This document shows, piece by piece, positions 1 to 6,568 of a stretch of DNA of 15,152 nt. This DNA is from Clostridia bacterium (GTDB lineage Bacteria > Bacillota > Clostridia > Christensenellales > Borkfalkiaceae): positions 1 to 15,152 of the forward strand of contig JAGCLN010000083.1 in assembly GCA_017646945.1 (NCBI GenBank), given 5' to 3'. Position numbers and translations under genes: made by a program. Each line of letters begins with the position of its first letter. Position 1 is the stretch's first letter. The notes below the pieces were generated by a model. That model was not told the DNA's origin and did no database searches. It saw only the letters and a program-made list of their open reading frames with translations.

Positions 1-394
1 AGGAGCAACCGCCTATTAGGTTTTGCAAATTACCTTTAGGTTATTTGCTAACTTATGGGCGTGTTGCGACGAAGACAAGGCTCATAATTACCTTAACAGT
101 ACCGATAAAGCGGTAGTTTGGGTATTAGACGAGGCTCAACAACAAGTTATCGGGAACAACTAGCCTTGTTAGTTTATCGTAGATAAGTTTTAGAAACAAG
201 TTAGGCAAGGCTCACGAAGACGATAGGGTGAGATAGACCTTGTTGGTCAGTTTGATTGAATATTTTAAGACGTTAGAAACAAGCAAGGCAAGGCTCGACA
301 AGACGGGGCGATTACGATAGACCTAAGTGGTCATCGTAAATGCAACGGCTTGGCAGTAACGCAGTATTGCGCCGTTTATAACGGATTAAAAGGC
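1..394. repeat. Hairpin-rich non-coding stretch with recurring AAGGCTC motif
   Basis: No open frame here has a ribosome binding site or recognisable product; all three plus frames hit stops within the first 120 bases. The motif AAGGCTC or GAGGCTC occurs at 77-83, 131-137, 207-213 and 290-296. Two longer units, 190-248 and 273-332, both start TTAGAAACAAG, continue through GGCAAGGCTC and end in a GACC-loop-GGTC hairpin after GATAGACC; their starts are 83 bases apart. Inverted repeats are frequent: GCAAAT/ATTTGC (25-48), AGGCT/AGCCT (about 132-166), TTATC-GTA-GATAA (about 173-186), CTCAC/GTGAG (about 211-231), TTACGAT/ATCGTAA (312-338) and AACGGC/GCCGTT (344-376). It lies directly downstream of pyrH on the minus strand, where frr is often found. 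I do not recognise the element. It could be a dispersed repeat family, a structured RNA or the eroded end of one. Confidence 0.5.
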
Positions 395-1099
395 TTATCT
401 AATCCAGGTGCCCAACTCTTCGCCTTGAACAGCCCTAACTAACGAATTTTCTTCATCTAAACCGAAGGCAAGTATCGGGGTTTTGTTTTCTTTACAGATA
501 GCAACGGCGGCAGTATCCATTGCTTTGAGTTCTTGGCTAATAAAGTCAAGATATTTGATTTCTTTGTATTTTTTAGCGTTCGGATTAACCTTGGGGTCGC
601 TATCGTAGATACCGTCAACGTTCTTTGCAAGAAGGATAACTTCCGCGCCGATTTCAGCCGCTCTTAACGCTACCGCGGTATCAGTTGAGAAGAAGGGGTT
701 ACCCGTTCCGCAAGCGAAGATTACGATTCTACCCTTTTCTAAGTGAGAGTGAGCCTTTCTTGCAATATACGGTTCGGCAACTCTCGTGATAGTGAGCGCG
801 GTTTGAACTCTCGTGGGAACGCCACGGCGTTCGATTGCGTCTTGAAGGGCAAGCGCGTTGATTACCGTTGCAAGCATACCCATATGGTCAGCGGTTGCTC
901 TATCCATTTCAGTTCCTTGACGACCGCGCCAGAAGTTACCGCCACCTACGACGATACCTATTTCAACGCCTAAATCGTGAACGGCGCAAATTTGGTCAAC
1001 TACTTTGGAAAGAACTTCTTGGTCAAAGCCCATACCCTTATCGCCCGCTAAGGCTTCTCCACTAATCTTTATAATAACTCTTTTATATTTGACTGCCAT
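395..1099 (-). CDS. pyrH: UMP kinase
   Basis: UMP kinase phosphorylates UMP to UDP with ATP in cytoplasmic pyrimidine nucleotide synthesis. The 234-residue product has the bacterial PyrH / amino-acid-kinase fold signature: KISGEAL at 11-17, VGGGNFWRG at 51-59, DHMGM at 71-75, GTGNPFFSTDTA at 131-142 and DGIYDSDP at 162-169. Length and motif order match the family. The frame stays open upstream to 1156, but I start at 1099 because AAGGAG lies 5 bases before that ATG and the protein then begins with the usual short lead into KRVIIKISGEA. The longer start would also overlap the promoter at 1128-1156. It follows rpsB-tsf as in most Firmicutes, but a terminator and its own promoter lie between tsf and pyrH. 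The identification is very secure. Confidence 0.97.
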   Translation of the reverse strand: MAVKYKRVIIKISGEALAGDKGMGFDQEVLSKVVDQICAVHDLGVEIGIVVGGGNFWRGRQGTEMDRATADHMGMLATVINALALQDAIERRGVPTRVQTALTITRVAEPYIARKAHSHLEKGRIVIFACGTGNPFFSTDTAVALRAAEIGAEVILLAKNVDGIYDSDPKVNPNAKKYKEIKYLDFISQELKAMDTAAVAICKENKTPILAFGLDEENSLVRAVQGEELGTWIR

Positions 1100-1127
1100 A
1101 AATACTCCTTGAAAATCGTTTGAATAT

Positions 1128-1156
1128 ATTGTATACCCACAACGCCAAATTGTCAA
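1128..1156 (-). promoter_or_regulatory. Sigma-A promoter for pyrH
   Basis: On the minus strand TTGACA (1151-1156) and TACAAT (1128-1133) are separated by exactly 17 bases. It lies about 30 bases upstream of the pyrH start and just downstream of the tsf terminator, so pyrH can be transcribed independently of rpsB-tsf. Confidence 0.85.
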
Positions 1157-1162
1157 TATCGT

Positions 1163-1192
1163 AAAAAAAGGAACTATAAAATAGTCCCTTTT
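1163..1192 (-). terminator. Intrinsic terminator after tsf
   Basis: Arms AAAAGGGACTAT and ATAGTTCCTTTT (minus strand, one G.T pair) enclose a three-base loop and are followed by a run of seven T (1163-1169). The hairpin begins a few bases after the tsf stop codon and separates the rpsB-tsf transcript from pyrH. Confidence 0.85.
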
Positions 1193-1198
1193 CTATAA

Positions 1199-1858
1199 TT
1201 ATTTCTTCATTGCGGAAACTTGTTCAGCAACAGCGTCTGCCAAGTTTTCGTTCTTCTTTTGTAAGCCTTCGCCCATTTCGTAACGAACGAAACGTCTAAC
1301 TGAAATCTTTTCACCGATAGTAGCGGTTGCTTCAGTAACGATTTGTTCGATAGTCTTATCCGGATCTTTTACGAACTTTTGGCAAAGTAAGCAGTTGTCG
1401 TTGTAGAAAGTTTTAATTCTACCTTCAACCATTCTTTCAATAATCTTTTCAGGCTTGCCTTCTTCGATTGCTTGAGCGCGTAAAATTTCTTTTTCCTTTT
1501 CGATAACGTCAGCAGGAACTTCATCTACGGTAACGTAAGTGGGGTTAGCCGCTGCGATATGAAGAGCGATATCGTGAACGAGTTCTTTAAATTGGTCACC
1601 ACGAGAAACGAAGTCAGTTTCGCAGTTTACTTCTACGAGTACGCCTACTCTACCACCCATGTGAATGTAGCTTTCTACTAAACCTTCAGCAGCGATTCTA
1701 CCTGCTTTCTTAGCAGCCTTAGCAATACCCTTTTCTCTCAAATAGTCAACGGCTTTATCCATATCGCCGTTAGTTTCAACGAGAGCGTTTTTGCAATCCA
1801 TCATACCTGCGCCCGTTCTTTCACGGAGCATTTTAACGTCACTTGCTGTAAAACTCAT
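1199..1858 (-). CDS. tsf: Elongation factor Ts
   Basis: EF-Ts is the guanine nucleotide exchange factor that regenerates EF-Tu-GTP during translation elongation. The 219-residue product has the N-terminal UBA-like segment with the family signature LRERTGAGMMDCKNAL (11-26) and the conserved TDFV (81-84), which contacts EF-Tu. A C-terminal GEKISVRRF segment and helical tail follow. It is short compared with the E. coli protein (about 280 residues) and many clostridial ones (about 300). This matches the short class, in which part of the second core subdomain is absent, and there is no sign of a frameshift. AAAGGAG sits 7-8 bases before the ATG. It lies 15 bases downstream of rpsB in the usual two-gene operon. 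Confidence 0.97.
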   Translation of the reverse strand: MSFTASDVKMLRERTGAGMMDCKNALVETNGDMDKAVDYLREKGIAKAAKKAGRIAAEGLVESYIHMGGRVGVLVEVNCETDFVSRGDQFKELVHDIALHIAAANPTYVTVDEVPADVIEKEKEILRAQAIEEGKPEKIIERMVEGRIKTFYNDNCLLCQKFVKDPDKTIEQIVTEATATIGEKISVRRFVRYEMGEGLQKKNENLADAVAEQVSAMKK

Positions 1859-1873
1859 ATTCGTTCTCCTTTA

Positions 1874-2638
1874 TTATTCTGCTTTTTCTTCAGCTGCTTC
1901 TAAAACAGCGTCTTGAGAAACTTCTTCTTCGTCTACGTTGTGCTTAACAGCATCTGCACCTTGGTTTGCTTCAATAACAGCGTCTGCAATAATAGATGCG
2001 ATAAGTTTTACCGCGCGAATTGCATCGTCGTTACCAGGGATAACGTAATCGATATTGTCAGGATCACAGTTAGTATCGGTAATAGCAACTACGGGGATAC
2101 CGAGTTTCTTTGCTTCCTTAACTGCGATTTCTTCACAGTGAGGGTCAACTACGAAAAGCACGCCAGGAAGAGTGTGCATTTCTCTAATACCGCCAAGGTT
2201 TAATTGAAGTTTTTCTCTTTCTTTGTTGAGTTCGATAACTTCTTTCTTAGGAAGAAGGTCGAATTCGCCTGCTCTTTCCATAGCGTCAAGCTTATTAAGT
2301 CTATCAACTCTTGAACGAATAGTCTTGAAGTTGGTAAGAGTACCGCCAAGCCATCTTGAATTGATGAAGTATTGACCGCATCTTTCTGCTTCTTGAGCGA
2401 TAGCTTCTTGAGCTTGTTTCTTAGTACCTACGAAAAGAACTGACTTGCCAGCCTTAGCAACTTCTACTACGAACTTGTAAGCCTTTTCAATTTCTTCTAC
2501 TGTGAGTTGAAGGTCAACGATATGAATGTTGTTTCTTGCACCGTAGATGTACTTCTTCATTTTGGGGTTCCATCTTGAAGTTTGGTGACCGAAGTGAACG
2601 CCTGCTTCAAGAAGTTGTTTCATTGAACATACTGCCAT
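1874..2638 (-). CDS. rpsB: 30S ribosomal protein S2
   Basis: S2 is a structural protein of the small ribosomal subunit, bound near the head-body junction together with S1 and 16S rRNA. The 254-residue product has the S2 signatures LLEAGVHFGHQTSRWNPKM near the N-terminus, the FVGTKKQAQEAI and RWLGGTLTNF segments, and LPGVLFVVDPHCEEIAVKEA followed by GIPVVAITDTNCDP. An acidic tail closes the protein. Length is normal. CGGAGG precedes the ATG by about 8 bases. It is the first gene of the rpsB-tsf operon, with its own promoter and a structured leader that may mediate autoregulation. Confidence 0.98.
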   Translation of the reverse strand: MAVCSMKQLLEAGVHFGHQTSRWNPKMKKYIYGARNNIHIVDLQLTVEEIEKAYKFVVEVAKAGKSVLFVGTKKQAQEAIAQEAERCGQYFINSRWLGGTLTNFKTIRSRVDRLNKLDAMERAGEFDLLPKKEVIELNKEREKLQLNLGGIREMHTLPGVLFVVDPHCEEIAVKEAKKLGIPVVAITDTNCDPDNIDYVIPGNDDAIRAVKLIASIIADAVIEANQGADAVKHNVDEEEVSQDAVLEAAEEKAE

Positions 2639-2756
2639 AAAAATTTCCTCCGTTTATTCCTCCCGACACTTGTTTTATCAGGCTCTACCCACGCATGAAA
2701 AATTGAAATTTACGGGGCAACGAACGCCTGCAATATATCGGTGTGAATTTTTTAGC
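2639..2756 (-). promoter_or_regulatory. Structured 5' leader of rpsB, possible S2 autoregulatory element
   Basis: About 118 bases lie between the predicted transcription start and the rpsB ATG, long for this compact genome. Minus-strand CAGGC (2726-2730) can pair with GCCTG (2679-2683), enclosing a GCCCCG segment (2713-2718) that can pair with GTGGGT near 2687-2693. Two purine-rich SD-like stretches (GGGAGG near 2658-2663 and GGAGG near 2647-2651) follow. Ribosomal protein operons are commonly controlled by such leaders. Assignment to a specific leader family is inference. Confidence 0.45.
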
Positions 2757-2762
2757 CTTTAC

Positions 2763-2791
2763 ATATTATCACAATTTTTTAACTTTGTAAA
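2763..2791 (-). promoter_or_regulatory. Promoter of the rpsB-tsf operon
   Basis: Minus-strand TTTACA (2786-2791) and TAATAT (2763-2768) are 17 bases apart in a very AT-rich setting. An overlapping TGTGATAAT could act as an extended -10. It is positioned between the upstream antiporter's terminator and the rpsB leader. Confidence 0.65.
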
Positions 2792-2812
2792 CTTTTTTAA
2801 GGGGGTTTTTAT

Positions 2813-2848
2813 AAAAAAACCGCCCACTCCAACAAAGGAAGTAGGCGG
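2813..2848 (-). terminator. Intrinsic terminator of the NhaC-like gene
   Basis: Minus-strand CCGCC and GGCGG arms, extended inward by ACT/AGT and CC/GG pairs with one mismatch and one bulge (2820-2848), are followed by seven T (2813-2819). It begins 17 bases after the antiporter stop codon. Confidence 0.85.
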
Positions 2849-2864
2849 AAATTTTAATTTTTAA

Positions 2865-4682
2865 TTATTCTTCAACAGTCTTTGTAGCTTTATTCTTTTC
2901 AATAAGTTTGATAACGAAGATTGCAAATGCTAAAAGCGCAAGAGCGAGAACCCACATTAATACTGCGGTTAAAACGCTACCAAGAACTGCCAAGTAACCC
3001 GCAACTACGTAAGTAACGAACGAGATACCAGCAATGAGCGCCGCATAGGGAAGTTGTGTTTTAACGTGGTCGATATGGTTACAGTTACCACCGGTAGACG
3101 CCAAAATCGTAGTATCGGAAATGGGTGATACGTGATCGCCGAATACCGCACCGCCAAGCGTTGCGGAAACGGTTAACAATACGAGTGTTCCATCTCCGCC
3201 CAAAATTGCAACTGCAATGGGAACGAGTACGCCGAAAGTACCCCAAGAAGTACCGGTAGCAAACGAAATAGCGCAAGCGCAAATAAAGAAGATTGCGGGG
3301 AATAACGCTTGAACGCTATCGGGAACTTTATTCATGTTCGCATCAACGAACGCTTGAGCGTCAAGATAGCCGCCCTTTGCGCCCATAATACCGGAAATAG
3401 TCCAAGCAAAAGTTAAGATTAAGATTGCGGGAACCATAGTCTTAAAGCCTTGAGTGAAGCTTTCGGTAATAGCCTTGAAACTTACTACTTTATCAATCAT
3501 ATAGTAAGCGCCAACGATGATAAGAGCAAGGGTTGAACCGATTGCAAGAGAAGTTCCTGCATCACAGTTAGAGAATGCTTCGATAACGCCGTTTGATTGA
3601 AGCGTTGCGCCGTAACCTGCAGCTTCAAACTCAGCAAATATAGAAGTTTCACTTATTGCAACTTCAAAGTTGGGAATAAAGAGAGTTATAGTGTTAGCGT
3701 CCGTAATAGTGTAGAATACTTCGTCAGCAACCAAACTAGAAGAAATTTCCGCCTTAGTTAAAACTGAAATTACTTCTGCGTTATTGTTGAGAAGAACTTG
3801 CACGCCACCATCTACGACTTCAGAAGAAAGAACTTGAGCGTTTTCAAAAGCAAGTTCTAAAGTTGAACCCCAGTTATAGAAGAAACCAGAGTAAATCATA
3901 CCACCGATACAGCAAACGATTAAGATTACCACGGGGATAATAAGGTGGCGAACTTTACCACGGGGATTAGAAGCAATCGTGTTATCTTCTTCGGTGGGAA
4001 GGTCGGTTTCACCTGCGTTTAAATCACCGCTTGTTTCAGCGATAGCTTCGTTTTTCTTCATCTTGCCAAAATCAAGTTTTAAATAGCAGAATGCAAATAC
4101 CATTATGATAGTTAAAAGGGCGTAAAGGTTGAAGGGAATAGTCTTCATAAATACTACGATACCGTTACCTTCAAGTTCGCCAGAAACTGCAGCCGCCCAA
4201 GAAGAAATGGGAGCAATAATGCAAACGGGAGCAGCAGTAGAGTCGATAATCCAAGCAAGTTTAGAGTGAGAAACCTTAAACTTGTCCGTTACCGGACGCA
4301 TTACCGAGCCAACCGTTAAACAGTTAAAGTAATCGTCAACGAAGATAAGGCAACCAAGCGCAGCCGTTGCTCCGAGAGCACCTTTTTTAGAACTAATCTT
4401 CTTTTGCGCCCATTCGCCGTACGCCTTAGAACCGCCGGATTTTTGCATTAAGATTACAAAAATACCGAGTATTACCAAGAATACTAAAATAGGTGCGTTT
4501 TCACCAAGTTTTTCACTCATTGCAGTATACGTAACGCCGAGTGCTTCAAGCGGATTACCGCCAACGAACATCAATGCGCCAACTAAGATACCGATAAAGA
4601 GCGAAACGTACACTTGCTTAGTTAAAAGCGCGAGTACGATTGCTACTATTGCGGGCACGAACGCCCAAAAAGTACCTGCCAT
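2865..4682 (-). CDS. NhaC-family Na+/H+ antiporter with an extra soluble domain
   Basis: Predicted integral membrane antiporter of the NhaC / ion transporter superfamily, exchanging Na+ (or a small carboxylate in some relatives) for protons. The 605 residues contain many hydrophobic segments at both ends. Family motifs are DDYFNCLTVG (116-125), SFATGTSWGTFG (473-484) and FGDHVSPISDTT (514-525). A charged loop lies at about 205-245. Residues about 275-365 are not hydrophobic and interrupt the region between a membrane segment (about 247-267) and the conserved FSNCDAGTSLAIGS segment (370-383); relatives I know pass almost directly from one to the other. This makes the protein longer than typical members. 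AGGAGG lies just before the ATG. It is monocistronic, with its own promoter and terminator. The substrate is uncertain. Confidence 0.85.
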   Translation of the reverse strand: MAGTFWAFVPAIVAIVLALLTKQVYVSLFIGILVGALMFVGGNPLEALGVTYTAMSEKLGENAPILVFLVILGIFVILMQKSGGSKAYGEWAQKKISSKKGALGATAALGCLIFVDDYFNCLTVGSVMRPVTDKFKVSHSKLAWIIDSTAAPVCIIAPISSWAAAVSGELEGNGIVVFMKTIPFNLYALLTIIMVFAFCYLKLDFGKMKKNEAIAETSGDLNAGETDLPTEEDNTIASNPRGKVRHLIIPVVILIVCCIGGMIYSGFFYNWGSTLELAFENAQVLSSEVVDGGVQVLLNNNAEVISVLTKAEISSSLVADEVFYTITDANTITLFIPNFEVAISETSIFAEFEAAGYGATLQSNGVIEAFSNCDAGTSLAIGSTLALIIVGAYYMIDKVVSFKAITESFTQGFKTMVPAILILTFAWTISGIMGAKGGYLDAQAFVDANMNKVPDSVQALFPAIFFICACAISFATGTSWGTFGVLVPIAVAILGGDGTLVLLTVSATLGGAVFGDHVSPISDTTILASTGGNCNHIDHVKTQLPYAALIAGISFVTYVVAGYLAVLGSVLTAVLMWVLALALLAFAIFVIKLIEKNKATKTVEE

Positions 4683-4734
4683 GTTTCCTCCTATTATGGT
4701 AGCAAAGCCCTACTACCAAAAGTTATTTGTATTT

Positions 4735-4763
4735 ACTATACTACACGCGATAGTAATTGTCAA
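4735..4763 (-). promoter_or_regulatory. Promoter of the NhaC-like gene
   Basis: Minus-strand TTGACA (4758-4763) and TATAGT (4735-4740) with a 17-base spacer, about 50 bases upstream of the ATG. The short leader contains a small hairpin, GGTAG/CTACC (4698-4717), directly upstream of the SD. Confidence 0.8.
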
Positions 4764-4830
4764 ATAATTGTGTGATTTTAGTGAAATTTGCTAAATATTG
4801 AACAAAAATAATGAAAATGCCAAAAAACTC

Positions 4831-4859
4831 TTGCTTGGTTAAGATTTTTATGGTACTAT
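4831..4859 (+). promoter_or_regulatory. Promoter of the PlsC-like gene
   Basis: TTGCTT (4831-4836) and TACTAT (4854-4859) are 17 bases apart, ending about 30 bases before the ATG at 4889. The same TTGCTT -35 appears before the GH10 gene. Confidence 0.6.
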
Positions 4860-4888
4860 AAAAGCAATTTTGAAAAGGCGGTGGAATA

Positions 4889-5656
4889 ATGGCAAAAACT
4901 AAAAATACCGAACTTCAAGTGCCTAACGGTAAACACCCTATTTGGCCGATATACAAATTTATAATAAGGTGCGTGCATAGGCATAAACCTAAAATTATCA
5001 ACCTTGCAGGCGAACTTACAAAGGAATCAATAGTGGTCGCAAACCACTCCGCAATGAGCGGTCCGCCGGTGCTTGAACTTTACTATCCGCACACTACTTG
5101 CAAGTGGGGCGCGCACGAAATGTTCGGTAACCACAAGTCGAGAACGGATTATCTTCGCGACGTTTTGTATATTCAAAAAAAGCACATGAAACCGGGCTTT
5201 ATAACTTCTGCAAAGGCGTGGATTATCGGTTGGCTTAACCCTATCGCGTACAAGGGTATGAGAAACTTGCCCACCTATACTGACGGCAGGCTTGGAAAGA
5301 CTATTAAAACGAGTATCAAGGCAATCGACCAAGGCTACCCCGTTATGATTTTCCCCGAAAACAGTAACGAAGGTTATTTTGACGTTCTTACCGAGTTTTT
5401 CCCCGGCTTTGTTATGCTCGCTCAACGCTACTTTGTTGAAAAGGGAAAAGATATCCCCGTTTACCCGACCTACATATCGGTTAGTAAGCATATTTTGGTT
5501 ATCGGCGAGCCTATCTACTGCCAAGACTTAGTTAAGCAAGGCATGAACCGTTACCAAATTGCGAACGTGTTTAAAGACAAGGTTAACGAACTTTACTTTA
5601 ACTATGTTAAAGATGCGGAAGTTTACTACGCAAAGAAAGATAAAAAACAAAAATAA
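4889..5656 (+). CDS. PlsC-like lysophospholipid acyltransferase family protein
   Basis: Predicted glycerolipid acyltransferase of the PlsC/LPLAT fold, expected to move a fatty acyl group onto a lysophospholipid or related acceptor at the inner face of the membrane. In 255 residues the block order fits: NHSAMSGP (52-59) at the position of the NHxxxxD catalytic block, KGMRNLP (122-128) near block II, FPEN (155-158) at the block III FPEG site, and VYPTYI (191-196) at block IV. The first block keeps the histidine (H53), but the residue four positions further, normally Asp, is Gly58. FPEG also reads FPEN, so activity or substrate may differ. There is no clear transmembrane helix. GGCGGTGG precedes the ATG. 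It is monocistronic, with a bidirectional terminator immediately after it. The family call is reasonably firm and the reaction is not. Confidence 0.7.
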   Translation: MAKTKNTELQVPNGKHPIWPIYKFIIRCVHRHKPKIINLAGELTKESIVVANHSAMSGPPVLELYYPHTTCKWGAHEMFGNHKSRTDYLRDVLYIQKKHMKPGFITSAKAWIIGWLNPIAYKGMRNLPTYTDGRLGKTIKTSIKAIDQGYPVMIFPENSNEGYFDVLTEFFPGFVMLAQRYFVEKGKDIPVYPTYISVSKHILVIGEPIYCQDLVKQGMNRYQIANVFKDKVNELYFNYVKDAEVYYAKKDKKQK

Positions 5657-5680
5657 AATGCGGTGATTTCACCGCATTTT
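5655..5680. terminator. Bidirectional terminator between the acyltransferase and the sugar kinase
   Basis: A near-perfect palindrome, AAAATGCGGTGA then TCACCGCATTTT, sits between the convergent genes ending at 5656 and 5690. The flanking A and T runs let it work on both strands. Confidence 0.9.
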
Positions 5681-5689
5681 TTATTGCTA

Positions 5690-6559
5690 TTAAACTTTAA
5701 CCGCGCCGTAGAACTGAGTTGTTTTCGCGCCGATTTCGTTTGCCTTTTCCATAGCGGATAAAAGGTTTTCTTTGGTAAACGGCTTGCCTTCGATACAAGC
5801 GTTAAAAGTTCCAAAGAAAGCGTCGCCCGCGCCAGTCGTATCAACGGGTTTTACGGGAACGGTTGGCGCAAACCCCGTTTCGCCGTCAAGGTAATACGTG
5901 CTACCCTTACTGCCGAGCGTTATAAGGAAAAGTTGACCTTTACGGCAAAGCGTTTTGCAAGACTTAACAAGGTCCTTTTCCCCCGTGAAAAGTTCAAGTT
6001 CTTCTTCTGAAAATTTTACGATATCCGCTGATTTTATAAATGGTAAGTAAGTTTTAACGGCTATCTCTTGGCTATCGTAAGTATCCGCTCTAAAATTAAC
6101 GTCAAAAGAAAGCCTTACGCCGAGTTCTTTTGCCTTGTTTACCACTTCGTTTGCAAACGCAACGCCTTCTTTTTCTGAAAGCATAAGCGAACTTAAATGA
6201 ATGGTTTGCAAGTTTTCATACGAGCCGAAATCTATTGCGGAAACGTCAACGTGATAATCGGCGGTATCGTTTCTTATGAACTTAAAATCTCTCTCGCCGT
6301 TATCAAGCGTTACCAAAGCAATAGTGGTTGCCCTTTCGCTATCAACTTGAATATCGAGTTTGTCAAGGTTAGCCTTTTTCATTTGCTCGATTAAAAACTT
6401 GCCGTTTTCATCGCTACCTACCCTACCTACGAAAGATGCGTTTGCGCCCTGTTGCTTGGCGTTTACTATCATATTAACGGCAGCACCGCCTAAAAAGTTC
6501 TTTTCAACGCCGTTTTCAACTATTTTATCAACGAGTATCTCGCCTATTGCAAGTATCAT
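5690..6559 (-). CDS. PfkB-family carbohydrate kinase, fructokinase-like
   Basis: Ribokinase-fold kinase predicted to phosphorylate a sugar in the cytoplasm. The 289 residues start GEILVD (6-11) with the N-terminal substrate-binding glycine pair LGGAAVN (23-29). DVNFR (153-157) is typical of fructokinase-type members. The C-terminal PfkB signature is DTTGAGDAFFG (240-250), with D246 as catalytic base and the GAG anion hole. The start is fixed by AAGGTGG 4 bases before the ATG. This SD overlaps the 3' end of the beta-mannosidase gene, whose stop is 9 bases upstream, so the two are co-transcribed and probably translationally coupled. With a mannosidase upstream, mannose or fructose is a plausible substrate, but specificity cannot be read from sequence alone. 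Confidence 0.88.
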   Translation of the reverse strand: MILAIGEILVDKIVENGVEKNFLGGAAVNMIVNAKQQGANASFVGRVGSDENGKFLIEQMKKANLDKLDIQVDSERATTIALVTLDNGERDFKFIRNDTADYHVDVSAIDFGSYENLQTIHLSSLMLSEKEGVAFANEVVNKAKELGVRLSFDVNFRADTYDSQEIAVKTYLPFIKSADIVKFSEEELELFTGEKDLVKSCKTLCRKGQLFLITLGSKGSTYYLDGETGFAPTVPVKPVDTTGAGDAFFGTFNACIEGKPFTKENLLSAMEKANEIGAKTTQFYGAVKV

Positions 6560-6568
6560 AATTCCACC

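Noticed and set aside
3..119. Plus-strand open frame of 38 codons entering at the left edge
   Set aside because: It is short, runs through the hairpin/repeat region, and has no recognisable protein similarity or visible start.
1..332. CRISPR array from the repeated motifs
   Set aside because: The repeats are imperfect and unevenly spaced (54, 76 and 83 bases), with no conserved repeat-spacer pattern or cas genes.
1100..1156. Longer N-terminus for PyrH starting at 1156
   Set aside because: It lacks a ribosome binding site, overlaps the promoter elements and adds residues not seen in PyrH; the ATG at 1099 has AAGGAG 5 bases upstream.
5027..5524. Minus-strand open frame opposite the acyltransferase
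   Set aside because: It has no SD or family motif, and the plus-strand gene has clear acyltransferase blocks, so it is a shadow frame.
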